DNA from: Micromonospora profundi
GTDB lineage: Bacteria > Actinomycetota > Actinomycetes > Mycobacteriales > Micromonosporaceae
Length of the DNA stretch: 64,000 nucleotides
Assembly: GCF_011927785.1 (NCBI RefSeq)
Contig: NZ_JAATJK010000001.1
Coordinates: forward strand, 992,001 to 1,056,000
Reading direction: 5' to 3'
The translations under genes and the position numbers were made by a program. Position 1 is the stretch's first letter. Each line of letters starts with the position of its first letter. This document shows positions 23,479 through 34,551 of this stretch, in pieces. The notes under the pieces were generated by a model that ran no database searches, was not told the origin of the DNA, and saw only the letters and a program-made list of their open reading frames with translations.

Positions 23479-24777
23479 TCATCGCACGCCGCCGGCGACC
23501 GTCTCGGCCAGCGCGGCGCGCAGAGCGAAGCCCTGGGAACCCCGGCCCGCCTGCGGCCAGAGCGCCGGCAGCCGGCCACCGTGGTCGACGCCGACCACCC
23601 GCCAACCGCTCTGCACCATGGCGAGCACGGCGGCGCCGTGCGCGTGCTCCGCCTCGGCGCGGGCCTTCTCCGGCAGGCTGAGCCACCCGGAGCTGTTCAA
23701 CAGGAACCCGACGCACGTCGCGCCGTTGCCGCGCAGCCCGGCCAGCAACTCGGCCTCGGCCACGCTCACCGCGCCGAACAGCCCGATGATCAGACCGCCG
23801 TCGGCACGCTGCCGTACCCGCTGCACGAGGCCCGCCAGCTCGGCCCGCTGGTCCAGCCGGACCTCCGCGAGATGATCGAGCAGCACACCGTCGCCGCCGC
23901 CCTCCGAGGCGTCCACGTCCACCCCCGAGCCGGTGACCAGGCGCAGCTTGTAGCCGGACTGGCGCAGGTGCACGGCGATGCTCGCGGCCGCGGAGACCGC
24001 CCACTCGAAACTCGCCGTCGGCCCGTCACCCCGGTGGCCGTACGCGCGGGTGTCCAGGACGACAGTGGCCCGGCTCTCCCACGGCTGCTCCTCGCGGCGC
24101 ACCATCAGCTCACCGGTGCGCGCTGTCGACTTCCAGTGCACCCGGCGCAGGTCGTCGCCGCGCCGGTACTCCCGGGTCGCCGCGTCGTCCTCGCCGTGCA
24201 CCGCCACCGACCGGGCCCGGCTGTCGCCGCTGCCCGCGTACTCCCCGGGGAGCCGGACCGACGGCAGGGGAGTGACCTGCGGGATGACCGTCAGGTGGTC
24301 GGTGCTGGGGAAGGCCCGGGTCAGCTCGCACAGACCGAACGGGTCGGTCATCCGGACCACAAGCGGGCCCACGTCGTAGCGGCCACGCACGTCGGCGCGC
24401 ACCGTGTACGCGACGGAGCTGGCCTGGTGGGCGCCGAGCCGCTCCAGCACGACCCGTGGCCGGCTGCCCAGCGCGTAGGGCAGCCGGTCCTCCAGCAGCA
24501 GCGTGCCGGTGGGCAGACGGGACAGGTTCTGCAGGCGCAGCACCACCCGCGAGTTCGCCCCGACCGGAACCCGGTGCGGGTCCAGCGACCGGTTGCAGGC
24601 CAACTTGTAGCGGCTGCGCCCCACGTAGGCGGCGGCAAGCAGCGGAAGGATGGCCAGCAGTACGGCCACCCGGAGCAGGTCCTTCTCGCCCAGGATGAAG
24701 GCCGAGATGGCCGCCGCCGCCGCGGCGGCCAGGAACGAGCGCCCGCGGGTGGTCAGACCGCGCAGCCCGGCACGCAC
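23479..24777 (-). CDS. DUF58-domain membrane protein
   Basis: 432 residues. Two N-terminal membrane helices (FLAAAAAAAISAFILGE and LLRVAVLLAILPLLAAAYV) precede an extracellular beta-rich part. The DUF58 signature DDAATREYRRGDDLRRVHWKST continues as ARTGELMVRREEQ, then a von Willebrand A-like domain begins VVLDTRAYG. DUF58 proteins pair with MoxR ATPases in envelope-associated assemblies. The GTG start comes 1 bp after the moxR stop, so translation is probably coupled. Biochemical role unknown. Confidence 0.9.
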   Translation of the reverse strand: MRAGLRGLTTRGRSFLAAAAAAAISAFILGEKDLLRVAVLLAILPLLAAAYVGRSRYKLACNRSLDPHRVPVGANSRVVLRLQNLSRLPTGTLLLEDRLPYALGSRPRVVLERLGAHQASSVAYTVRADVRGRYDVGPLVVRMTDPFGLCELTRAFPSTDHLTVIPQVTPLPSVRLPGEYAGSGDSRARSVAVHGEDDAATREYRRGDDLRRVHWKSTARTGELMVRREEQPWESRATVVLDTRAYGHRGDGPTASFEWAVSAAASIAVHLRQSGYKLRLVTGSGVDVDASEGGGDGVLLDHLAEVRLDQRAELAGLVQRVRQRADGGLIIGLFGAVSVAEAELLAGLRGNGATCVGFLLNSSGWLSLPEKARAEAEHAHGAAVLAMVQSGWRVVGVDHGGRLPALWPQAGRGSQGFALRAALAETVAGGVR

Positions 24778-24778
24778 G

Positions 24779-25831
24779 TCACGGCCTCCGCGGCTCGTAG
24801 GGGGCGCGACCGTTGCCGGTGGCGGGCCGGGTGTCGTACGGGTTGCGCTGCCGGTCGTGCGGCAGCGGCAGCCGGTGCACCAGCTCCGAGACGATCGCGT
24901 CGGTGGTACGCCGGGCGAGCTGCGCGTCGGCCGTCGGGATGATGCGGTGGGCCAGCACCGGCACCGCCAGGGCCTGCAGGTCGTCGGGGAGGACGTAGTC
25001 GCGGCCCTCCAGGGCGGCGACCGCCCGGGCGGTACGCAGCAGCTGCAGGGTCGCCCGGGGGGACGCGCCGAGGCGCAGGTCGGGGGCCTCGCGGGTGGCG
25101 GTCACCAGGTCGATCGCGTACTGCTTGACCGCGTCCGCGACGTGCACCTGCCGGACGGTGGAGATGAGCTGCCGGACGATGTTGGCGTCGGAGACCGGGC
25201 GCAATTCGTGCAGCGGGTCGGTGGCACCGTGCCCGTCGAGCATGGCCAGCTCGGCGCTGACGTCCGGGTAGCCCATCGCGATCCGGGCGGTGAACCGGTC
25301 CCGCTGCGCCTCGGGCAGCGGGTACGTCCCCTCCATCTCGATCGGGTTCTGGGTGGCGATGACCATGAACGGGGTCTGCAGCTGGTAGGTCACGCCGTCG
25401 ACGGTGACCTGGCGTTCCTCCATGCACTCGAGCAACGCCGACTGGGTCTTCGGCGACGCCCGGTTGATCTCGTCGCCAACGACGAGGTTGGCGAAGACGG
25501 CACCCGGACGGAACTCGAAGTCGTGCGTCTCCTGGTTGTAGACGCTGACGCCGGTGACATCGCTGGGCAGAAGGTCGGGGGTGAACTGGATGCGCCGCAC
25601 CGTGCAGTCGATGGACCGAGCGAGGGCCTTGGCCAGCTTGGTCTTGCCGACGCCGGGAACGTCTTCGATGAGGAGGTGTCCTTCGGCGAGGAGGACGGCA
25701 AGGGCAAGCCGCACGGTGGCGGTCTTGCCCTCGATGACCTGCTCGATGTTGGCCACAATGGCCTCGCTGGCGGCGCGGAACTCGTCGTGCGGCAGTAGGC
25801 CGCCAACCTCGTCCCAGGTCTGTTGTGTCAC
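24779..25831 (-). CDS. MoxR-family AAA+ ATPase
   Basis: 350 residues. Walker A is EDVPGVGKTKLAKAL, Walker B is VVGDEINRASPKTQSALLE with the MoxR-type EINR, sensor 1 is MVIATQNPIEMEGTYPLPEAQ, and the arginine finger region is RDRFTARI. The C-terminal helical lid includes LRLGASPRATLQLLRTARA. It likely remodels the downstream DUF58/transglutaminase proteins, as proposed for MoxR chaperones. The GTG at 25831 has GAGGAGG four bases upstream; the frame to 25930 has no motif support. Confidence 0.93.
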   Translation of the reverse strand: MTQQTWDEVGGLLPHDEFRAASEAIVANIEQVIEGKTATVRLALAVLLAEGHLLIEDVPGVGKTKLAKALARSIDCTVRRIQFTPDLLPSDVTGVSVYNQETHDFEFRPGAVFANLVVGDEINRASPKTQSALLECMEERQVTVDGVTYQLQTPFMVIATQNPIEMEGTYPLPEAQRDRFTARIAMGYPDVSAELAMLDGHGATDPLHELRPVSDANIVRQLISTVRQVHVADAVKQYAIDLVTATREAPDLRLGASPRATLQLLRTARAVAALEGRDYVLPDDLQALAVPVLAHRIIPTADAQLARRTTDAIVSELVHRLPLPHDRQRNPYDTRPATGNGRAPYEPRRP

Positions 25832-26067
25832 GGGCCTCCTCCTCGTCGCCGTCACGGCAGCTCTGTTGAGAGCACCTGGACCCGCCGTTGGGTTCGCGAC
25901 GCCGAGCCTCGTTTGCCGCAGGAATCTCACTGGCCTCTCAGGCTAACCATGTTTGTCGTTATCGCCGACCCCCGCAGGTAGTCGGTCGGTTACGTACGGA
26001 TATTCGCCGAGTCGGGGGATCGGATCCGGCCGGTGCGGGGTCCGGTCTGTCCGCCTCGGGACAGGGG

Positions 26068-26073
26068 TACACT
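26068..26073 (+). promoter_or_regulatory. -10 element of the leuS leader
   Basis: TACACT seven nucleotides before the leader-peptide ATG, so the transcript is predicted to begin at or one base before that ATG. Confidence 0.55.
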
Positions 26074-26080
26074 GCCGGAC

Positions 26081-26119
26081 ATGGCCGGAGTCTTCCTGCT
26101 TCTTACCGGGCCGTGCTGA
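26081..26119 (+). CDS. Leucine-rich leader peptide of leuS (candidate)
   Basis: A 12-codon frame, MAGVFLLLTGPC and TGA, contains three consecutive Leu codons CTG CTT CTT at 26096-26104; CTT is rare in this G/C-ending genome. It is followed after 26 nt by a perfect intrinsic terminator and then leuS. This is the layout of ribosome-mediated attenuation: slow decoding of Leu codons when charged tRNA-Leu is low would change folding and let polymerase read into leuS. The stem 26110-26118/26136-26144 overlaps the stop codon and, extended, would compete for the terminator's 5' arm. The peptide probably has no other function. Confidence 0.7.
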   Translation: MAGVFLLLTGPC

Positions 26120-26149
26120 TGCGCTGATCGCGCGACAGCACGGCGGCCC
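26110..26149 (+). promoter_or_regulatory. Upstream hairpin competing with the leuS terminator
   Basis: GCCGTGCTG (26110-26118) pairs perfectly with CAGCACGGC (26136-26144). Two outer G residues (26108-26109) could continue the pairing with bases 26148-26149 past a small bulge, taking bases from the terminator 5' arm. Predicted from complementarity only. Confidence 0.5.
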
Positions 26150-26170
26150 CTCCTGCGCGAGGGGCTTTTT
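26146..26170 (+). terminator. Intrinsic terminator/attenuator ahead of leuS
   Basis: GCCCCTC (26146-26152) and GAGGGGC (26159-26165) form a perfect 7 bp stem with a six-base loop, followed directly by TTTTT (26166-26170). It lies 98 bp before leuS on the coding strand, right after the leucine leader peptide. Confidence 0.88.
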
Positions 26171-26262
26171 CGTGCCCGCCGCCGGCTCGCCGCCGGTGGC
26201 GCCGAGAGGACCGGCCCGGCCCGGCGGTGCCGAGACGAAGCGAAGTGAAGCGAGGAGAGACG

Positions 26263-29103
<2,841 letters not shown>

Positions 29104-29140
29104 CGCCAGCGTCACCTCCGCCGAGGCGGGTGGTCGAGAC

Positions 29141-29188
29141 GAGCGTGATGACTCACAGGTATATATATACCTGTGAGTCATCACGCTC
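29141..29188. repeat. Perfect 48 bp palindrome without a loop
   Basis: The two 24 nt halves are exact reverse complements. The centre is GGTATATATATACC and the outer parts are GAGCGTGATGACTCACA and its complement. It lies 37 bp after leuS and 27 bp before the end of the convergent TVP38-like gene. It could be a bidirectional terminator, a protein-binding site or an extruding cruciform. Confidence 0.9.
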
Positions 29189-29215
29189 ACTGGTGTGTGC
29201 GGTGCCGTACGCCGG

Positions 29216-29902
29216 TCAGCCGGTCGGACCTGGGGCACCCCGTCGTTGGGCGCGCCACCACTGGTGGACAAGCACGAGGCTGGCGATCAGGCCGAGGCTC
29301 GCCGGGGCGGCGGCGTACCAGTTGATCTGGCCTGGGGTGCTGACGGCCGCGCCGATCGCTGCGTACCCGAAGGCGGTGGGCGCGGACGCGATCACGCTGC
29401 CGGTCAGGAACGGCGCCAGCCGGGCGGCGGTGGTGCCGTAGCCGTAGCTGACCAGCCCGAAGCCGGCGACCGGCAGCAGCCGGACGGTGACCACCCCGAA
29501 CACACTCTGCCGCGCGAACCACCTGTCGAGGCGGGCCAGTCTGCCGCGGACCCGCTCGGCGACGAACTCCCGACCGAGCAGCCGGCCGACCGTGAACCCG
29601 ATGGCCGCCGCCACCAGAGCGGCGCCCAGGGCGTAGGCGGCACCTTCGAGAGGGCCGAAGATCGCGCCGGCGGCCAGCGTGACGAAGGTCCGGGGGACCA
29701 GCGCGACCAGCAGCAGCGCCCCGCCGACGATCGCCGCCACGGGGGCTAGGTCACCGAGCTGGTCGGCAAGCCGGGGAAGCTCCGCCAGATCGGGTCGGGG
29801 CACCAGGAGCAGCAGCAGTCCGCAGGTGGCGATCAGCAGTACGAGCAGGGCGAACCGGGCGGCCGACGGCTGCCGGAGCAGCCGTCGGACAGCACGGATC
29901 AT
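29216..29902 (-). CDS. TVP38/TMEM64 (SNARE-associated/DedA-like) membrane protein
   Basis: 228 residues with about six hydrophobic stretches. The family core is visible as LVPRTFVTLAAGAIFGPLEG, then GFTVGRLLGREFV and RLLPVAGFGLVSYGYGTT. Such proteins are thought to move lipids or protons across the membrane, but the role here is unknown. The ATG overlaps the gatD stop (ATGA), making it the third gene of the murT-gatD operon; that coupling hints at a cell-envelope role. Confidence 0.88.
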   Translation of the reverse strand: MIRAVRRLLRQPSAARFALLVLLIATCGLLLLLVPRPDLAELPRLADQLGDLAPVAAIVGGALLLVALVPRTFVTLAAGAIFGPLEGAAYALGAALVAAAIGFTVGRLLGREFVAERVRGRLARLDRWFARQSVFGVVTVRLLPVAGFGLVSYGYGTTAARLAPFLTGSVIASAPTAFGYAAIGAAVSTPGQINWYAAAPASLGLIASLVLVHQWWRAQRRGAPGPTG

Positions 29903-30618
29903 GCCCGGGCGGCGGCCACTGCGGTGCGACGCTCCGCGCGGAGCCGGTCCGACCAGGTGTCGTCCAGCGGCGGGAGCTGGTGCGCCCCGGTGGCCCAGCG
30001 CAGCAGCAGGTCGGCCAGGGCCGGGTTGCGGGCCAGCGCGGGGCCGTGCGAGTACGTGCCGAGCAGCTTGCCGCGCCAGGCGCCCTCGGTGGTGCCGTCG
30101 TTGCCGACGCCGGCGCTGACCCGGGCCAGTGGGGAGACCTCCGGGCCGAGGTGGGTGCGGCCACCGTGGTTCTCGAAACCGGTCAACGCGGGCAGGCCCA
30201 GGCGAGGGTCGATCTCACCGGCCAGCTCGCCGACGGCCCGGCTGGGGCCACGGTCGGACTGCAGGTCCAGCAACTCCAGGCCACGGCACTGCACGCCCTT
30301 CGCGAAGAACGACGTGCCGAGCAACTGGTAGCCGGCGCAGACGCCGAACACCACGGCGCCCTGGGCGACCGCCCGGTGCAGGCCGCCGTCGGCGATCAGC
30401 CGCTGCGCACCCAGCGCCTGCGGGCCGTCCTCACCGCCGCCGACCAGATAGATGTCGGCGGTCGCGGGCAACTGCTGGTCGGAGCGGACCTCCAGCACCT
30501 CGACCGGCATGCCGCGCTGGCGGGCCCGCCGGGCCAGGATCAGCGCGTTGCCCCGATCGCCGTAGGTGGAGAGCAGGTCGGGGTAGATCCAGACGATGCG
30601 CAGGCTCTCAGTTGACAC
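29899..30618 (-). CDS. gatD: Lipid II isoglutaminyl synthase, glutaminase subunit
   Basis: 239 residues of the GatD/CobB-like glutamine amidotransferase type. The nucleophile is Cys94 in VFGVCAGYQLLG, and the catalytic His lies in GTYSHGPALARNP. The N terminus IVWIYPDLLSTYGDRGNA is typical of GatD. It releases ammonia from glutamine for MurT, which amidates the alpha-carboxyl of D-Glu in lipid II. The GTG start lies inside the end of murT (11 bp overlap, GTGTCAACTGA), so synthesis of the two subunits is coupled. Confidence 0.93.
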   Translation of the reverse strand: MSTESLRIVWIYPDLLSTYGDRGNALILARRARQRGMPVEVLEVRSDQQLPATADIYLVGGGEDGPQALGAQRLIADGGLHRAVAQGAVVFGVCAGYQLLGTSFFAKGVQCRGLELLDLQSDRGPSRAVGELAGEIDPRLGLPALTGFENHGGRTHLGPEVSPLARVSAGVGNDGTTEGAWRGKLLGTYSHGPALARNPALADLLLRWATGAHQLPPLDDTWSDRLRAERRTAVAAARA

Positions 30619-31870
30619 GGTCCAACTCCGCTCGGATGTCCTGGAACGCGGTGTAGTTCGCGATGACCTCCAGCCGCCCGGGCGGGACCGACCGGATCGC
30701 GTCGCTGAAGGTACGCACATGCTGGAACGGCACGTCGTTGACGTCCAACCGGACCGCCAGGTCGTACGCCCGGTCGCCGGTGATCAACACCTGCCGCCCG
30801 CGCAGCGGGGCGAAGTCGACGTCGAAGAGCCAGGAGGTGTCCAGCCCGTCGGGGTCGCGCGCGTTGATGGAGAGCAGCGTCGGCGCCTCGTCGGCCATGT
30901 CGAACGCCTCCAGCCAACTGGCCGGGTTCTTGGCCAGCAGCAGCCGGATGTTGCGCCCGTCCTTCTCTACCTGGGCGTAACGGCCGGCCACCGACGTGAC
31001 GATGCCGAGGCGGGACACCGCGTCGACGGGGCGTACGCCGAATTCGGCTGCCACGGCCAGCGCGGTCGCCGCGTTGCCGAGGTTGACCTTGCCGGGTAGC
31101 TGGAGGGAGACCTTGTGCCAGGCGCCGGTGGGGTCGAGCACGCCCTCGTCCTCGACGACCCACTGCGGCTCCGGTCGGCGCAGCGCGCAGCCGGTGCACC
31201 ACCACTGGTCACCGGAGCGCTGGATCGTGGAACCGCACTCGGGGCAGACCCAGGAGTCGTCGTGCCAGCGTTGGCCGGCGCTGAACCAGGTCACGTGCGG
31301 CGGGTTGATGCCGCTGGCCGGGTCGGCGGGCGGGGTGGCTGCCCACACCACCATCGGGTCGTCGGCGTTGGCCACCACCCGTACGTTCGTGTGCCGGACC
31401 AGCGCCGCACGCCAGAGCTGCGCCATCATGGCGACCTCCTTGGCGCGGTCGAGCTGGTCGCGGGAGAGGTTCAGCAGCGCGACCACGTGCGGCTCTGTCG
31501 ACTCCAGCACCTGGGCGAGGTAGTGCTCGTCGACCTCCAGCACCGCGTACGGGGTGCTGCCGGCCTTCGCCAACGCCGAGGTGTGCCCGGTGGGCATGTT
31601 CGCGCCGAAGGAGTTGGTGGCGACACGCCCGAGCACGCCGACGGCGGCGGCGGTCAGCCGGGTGGTGGTTGTCTTGCCGTTGGTGCCGGAGACGAGCGCG
31701 ATGGCGCGTCCGGCCGACAGGTGCGCCAGTAGATCCGGGTCGATCTTCAGCCCGATCCACCCGCCGATCACCGAACCGTCGCCACGTCCGGCCGCCCGGG
31801 AGAGCGCTGCGGCGGTCCGTGACACGGAGCTGGCCACCTTCGCCCGTAGGGGCATTTTCGCGTCCGTCAC
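30608..31870 (-). CDS. murT: Lipid II isoglutaminyl synthase, Mur-ligase-like subunit
   Basis: 420 residues. The P-loop LVSGTNGKTTTTRL is at about 60-73, and the Mur ligase central domain has VLEVDEHYL and LLNLSRDQLDR. An inserted four-Cys zinc ribbon (VCPECGSTIQRSGDQWWCTG, then C) is the hallmark of MurT. With GatD it amidates lipid II, a modification needed for peptidoglycan cross-linking. The GTG start has a TAACCT hexamer seven nucleotides upstream (leaderless). It is divergent from mraZ across 340 bp that carries MraZ-like boxes in both orientations. Confidence 0.95.
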   Translation of the reverse strand: MTDAKMPLRAKVASSVSRTAAALSRAAGRGDGSVIGGWIGLKIDPDLLAHLSAGRAIALVSGTNGKTTTTRLTAAAVGVLGRVATNSFGANMPTGHTSALAKAGSTPYAVLEVDEHYLAQVLESTEPHVVALLNLSRDQLDRAKEVAMMAQLWRAALVRHTNVRVVANADDPMVVWAATPPADPASGINPPHVTWFSAGQRWHDDSWVCPECGSTIQRSGDQWWCTGCALRRPEPQWVVEDEGVLDPTGAWHKVSLQLPGKVNLGNAATALAVAAEFGVRPVDAVSRLGIVTSVAGRYAQVEKDGRNIRLLLAKNPASWLEAFDMADEAPTLLSINARDPDGLDTSWLFDVDFAPLRGRQVLITGDRAYDLAVRLDVNDVPFQHVRTFSDAIRSVPPGRLEVIANYTAFQDIRAELDRVN

Positions 31871-31877
31871 GCGAGCG

Positions 31878-31883
31878 AGGTTA
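31878..31883 (-). promoter_or_regulatory. -10 element of murT
   Basis: TAACCT on the minus strand, seven nucleotides before the GTG of murT; leaderless pattern. Confidence 0.55.
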
Positions 31884-32022
31884 CCGGACCGGTGACCCCG
31901 CCAGATCGCCGCCGACGCCGAACCGTTCGGCCGTGGTGGGTGTGTGGGCGGCCGGGTCGACCTCCACCGGACGGAGTCGATCTATGTCGGAAAGCGGACC
32001 GCGCCCGGTGGGCCCTCCAGCC

Positions 32023-32038
32023 CTCCACTCCGCTCCAC
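32023..32038 (-). promoter_or_regulatory. Two MraZ-like boxes oriented toward murT
   Basis: CTCCAC at 32023-32028 and 32033-32038 read GTGGAG on the minus strand with a 10 bp period, the spacing of MraZ operators. Proposed operator for the divergent murT operon. Confidence 0.4.
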
Positions 32039-32100
32039 CCCGCGTGACGTGCTGTTTTACCCGGGGATCGGCCACGCCACGCGGGCGATTCTGGTTGCAG

Positions 32101-32126
32101 GTGGAGGGAAGTGGAGTAGAGTGGGG
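32101..32126 (+). promoter_or_regulatory. MraZ operator, three GTGGRG direct repeats
   Basis: GTGGAG (32101), GTGGAG (32111) and GTGGGG (32121) repeat with an exact 10 bp period about 85 bp before mraZ. MraZ is known to bind tandem TGGG-type repeats upstream of its own gene. Confidence 0.75.
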
Positions 32127-32210
32127 CCCAATGGTGAGGCCGGGAGGGCTCACCGGCCCGGGGGGTCAGCGGCGCCGCGAACGCCGCTTCAGGGCGAGGG
32201 GGTTGGGCCG

Positions 32211-32642
32211 ATGTTCCTCGGCACCCATACTCCGCGCCTGGACGACAAAGGCCGGTTGATCCTTCCGGCGAAGTTCCGGGATGAGCTGGCGGGGGGTGTC
32301 GTGGTCACCAAAGGGCAGGATCGCTGTCTCTATGTCTTTCCGACACCTGAGTTCCAGCGCATCGCGGAGCAGTTGCGCGCGCAGCCGATGACACACAAGG
32401 CGGCCCGGGCCTACAGCCGGGTCTTCTTCGCCAGCGCGCACGACGAGGTGCCGGACAAGCAGGGCCGGGTAACCATCCCCGCCCACCTGCGGGAGTACGC
32501 CGCGCTCGACCGGGACCTTGTGGTGATCGGCGCGAGCACGCGGGTGGAGATCTGGGACAAGGGCGCCTGGGAGACCTACCTCGCCGAGAGCGAAGACGAC
32601 TTCGCCGACATCGAGGAGGGGGTGCTGCCCGGCGGACTGTAG
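32211..32642 (+). CDS. mraZ: Transcriptional regulator MraZ
   Basis: 143 residues, the standard MraZ length, with two AbrB-like repeats: [20 protein letters not shown] with KFRDEL, and the second [20 protein letters not shown]. MraZ forms ring oligomers that bind tandem repeats ahead of the dcw cluster and repress or tune it. The ATG follows GAGGGGG; the longer frame from 31944 runs through the operator and is rejected. It is first in the dcw cluster, 203 bp before rsmH. Confidence 0.96.
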   Translation: MFLGTHTPRLDDKGRLILPAKFRDELAGGVVVTKGQDRCLYVFPTPEFQRIAEQLRAQPMTHKAARAYSRVFFASAHDEVPDKQGRVTIPAHLREYAALDRDLVVIGASTRVEIWDKGAWETYLAESEDDFADIEEGVLPGGL

Positions 32643-32845
32643 GGCGGAACGGCGCCCGACGTACTGCGAGATCTCCAGCCGCTTTCGAGTTCCTGGCATC
32701 CCTTCCCCGGTGCCAGGCGCACGATCCAGTCATCGGGTGGTCCGGTGGCCGGCGGGAGCGGATGGGGATCTGGCGGTACGACGGCAGCGCCGTCGCCACG
32801 ACAGACGCAGGAGAAGAACGGACGTTTCAACCAGTGGGGGTCAAC

Positions 32846-33886
32846 ATGGGGGAGCTACGCGGCACGCACGTGCCGGTGCTGCTTGAGCGGTGCCTCGAGC
32901 TGCTGGCCCCCGCGCTGGGTCGAGGCGGCCGGACGATCCACGTCGACGCGACGCTCGGCCTGGCCGGGCATGCGGAGGCGGTGCTGGAGGCGCACCCGGA
33001 GACGGTCCTGATCGGGCTCGACCGGGACACCGAGGCGCTCGCTCACGCGCGGGTCCGGCTGGCGCGTTTCGCCGACCGGGTGCACCTGGAGCACGCCGTC
33101 TACGACGAGTTGCCGGACGTGCTGGCCCGGCTGGGTTATCCGGGCATCGACGGAATCCTGTTCGACCTGGGTGTCTCGTCGTTGCAGTTGGACGCGCCCG
33201 ACCGCGGGTTCGCCTACGCGCAGGACGCCCCGCTTGACATGCGGATGGACCAGACGCGGGGGGTGACCGCCGAGGAGGTGGTCAACACCTACGGCCATCC
33301 GGATCTGGCCCGTGTGCTGCGGGTCTACGGCGAAGAGAAGTTCGCCGGCCGGATCGCTTCGGCGATCATCCGGGAGCGGGAACGTGCCCGGATCACCTCG
33401 TCGGCGCGGCTGGCGGAGCTGGTTCGGGATTCCATTCCGGCACCAGCGCGACGAACGGGTGGACACCCGGCAAAGAGAACGTTTCAGGCTTTGCGGATCG
33501 AGGTAAACAGAGAGCTGGCAGCGCTGGAGACAGCGCTGCCGTCCGCGCTCGACGCTCTGACCGTGGGCGGTCGCATGGTGGTCCTGTCCTACCACTCGCT
33601 GGAGGACCGGCTCACCAAGGCGGCGCTCGCGGAACGGGTCCGTAGCAAGGGCCCGATCGACCTCCCGGTCGAGCTTCCCGGGTCAGGTCCGACGTTCCGG
33701 CTGCTCAGCCGGGGCGCGGAGCTTCCCGGGGAGGCGGAGGTCGCTGCGAACCCGCGTGCCGCCTCGGTGCGGCTACGGGCAGCGGAACGACTCGATCCGA
33801 ACGCGACAGAGCAGGGGCGGACCGACCGCGAACGGTCCCGCCGACGGGTGAAGGGGATGCACCAACCGGGGACGGGGTCTGCGTGA
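32846..33886 (+). CDS. rsmH: 16S rRNA m4C1402 methyltransferase RsmH (MraW)
   Basis: 346 residues. The start [16 protein letters not shown] motif [17 protein letters not shown], and [21 protein letters not shown] followed by [10 protein letters not shown] are characteristic of RsmH. The C-terminal [13 protein letters not shown] is also conserved. It methylates N4 of C1402 in 16S rRNA. The ATG at 32846 is chosen for the conserved HVPV start and the upstream GTGGGGG; an ATG at 32762 would add 28 residues not typical of the family. A basic extension ([15 protein letters not shown]) closes the protein. Confidence 0.95.
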   Translation: MGELRGTHVPVLLERCLELLAPALGRGGRTIHVDATLGLAGHAEAVLEAHPETVLIGLDRDTEALAHARVRLARFADRVHLEHAVYDELPDVLARLGYPGIDGILFDLGVSSLQLDAPDRGFAYAQDAPLDMRMDQTRGVTAEEVVNTYGHPDLARVLRVYGEEKFAGRIASAIIRERERARITSSARLAELVRDSIPAPARRTGGHPAKRTFQALRIEVNRELAALETALPSALDALTVGGRMVVLSYHSLEDRLTKAALAERVRSKGPIDLPVELPGSGPTFRLLSRGAELPGEAEVAANPRAASVRLRAAERLDPNATEQGRTDRERSRRRVKGMHQPGTGSA

Positions 33887-33945
33887 TCCGTGGGGGGTCC
33901 GCAGACGTCGACCCACAGAGGGACGGACGTTGAGGGGGAGGGGAC

Positions 33946-34548
33946 ATGAGCATTGACAAGCGCGACCGCCGGGGCGTAACCGGCGGCGGGCAGCGCGCAC
34001 CGCGGTCGGGGGGCCGGACCGCGGCGGAGCGAGCCACGCGCGTGGAGAACGGTACGCCACGCATCGATCGAGTCAACCGGCAGGGGGAGGCTCGCGCCCG
34101 GGGGGCGCGCGAGTTCCCCACCCAGGGCAGCGCCGCGCTGCGACCGGCCGAGAAGGCCACCGCCGCGCCCACCGCCCGCCCGCCCCGGCTGCGGGTGGCA
34201 CCGCCGCCGCCGGTGTCGGTGCCGCGTGCGCCGTTCGCGGCGCTGATCGTGGTGCTGGTCGTCGGCGGGGTGCTGGGCATCCTGGCGGTCAACACCAAGA
34301 TCAATGAGAACGCGTTCCGGCTGGAGAAGCTGCAGCAGCAGCAGGCCCGGCTGGACCTGGAGAAGCAGCAGTTGGACAAGCAGATCGCCGAGGCGAAGGC
34401 ACCCGGCAACCTGACCGCCGAGGCGCGGCGGCTGGGCCTGGTGGACGTCGAGCCGGCGTACATCCGGTTGCCGGACGGAAAGTCCATCGGCGTGCCGAAG
34501 CCGGCGACCGGTGAGCCGTCGGTGACCAGTCAGGGTGCGGGAGGCTGA
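33946..34548 (+). CDS. ftsL: FtsL-like divisome membrane protein
   Basis: 200 residues. A disordered basic cytoplasmic N terminus of about 95 residues leads to one membrane helix (AALIVVLVVGGVLGILAV, about 99-116). A leucine-rich coiled coil follows (FRLEKLQQQQARLDLEKQQL) and a short periplasmic tail with LGLVDVEPAYIRLP. This topology and its position between rsmH and ftsI identify FtsL, which binds FtsQ/FtsB and activates FtsW-FtsI. Primary sequence similarity is weak in this family, so the name rests partly on synteny. The ATG follows GAGGGGAC. Confidence 0.85.
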   Translation: MSIDKRDRRGVTGGGQRAPRSGGRTAAERATRVENGTPRIDRVNRQGEARARGAREFPTQGSAALRPAEKATAAPTARPPRLRVAPPPPVSVPRAPFAALIVVLVVGGVLGILAVNTKINENAFRLEKLQQQQARLDLEKQQLDKQIAEAKAPGNLTAEARRLGLVDVEPAYIRLPDGKSIGVPKPATGEPSVTSQGAGG

Positions 34549-34551
34549 CCG

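Larger units (their letters stand above)
31871..32210. other. murT-mraZ divergent control region
   Basis: 340 bp without a gene. It holds the murT -10 (31878-31883, minus), two GTGGAG boxes facing murT (32023-32038, minus) and three GTGGRG boxes facing mraZ (32101-32126), then the mraZ leader. Confidence 0.6.

Noticed and set aside
21405..23681. 758-residue plus-strand frame over the transglutaminase gene
   Set aside because: The minus-strand gene has catalytic Cys, His and Asp motifs; the plus frame is His/Arg/Gly-rich shadow sequence.
26227..26262. Upstream ATG for leuS adding 12 residues
   Set aside because: The ATG at 26263 has a good ribosome-binding site and the added peptide is not typical.
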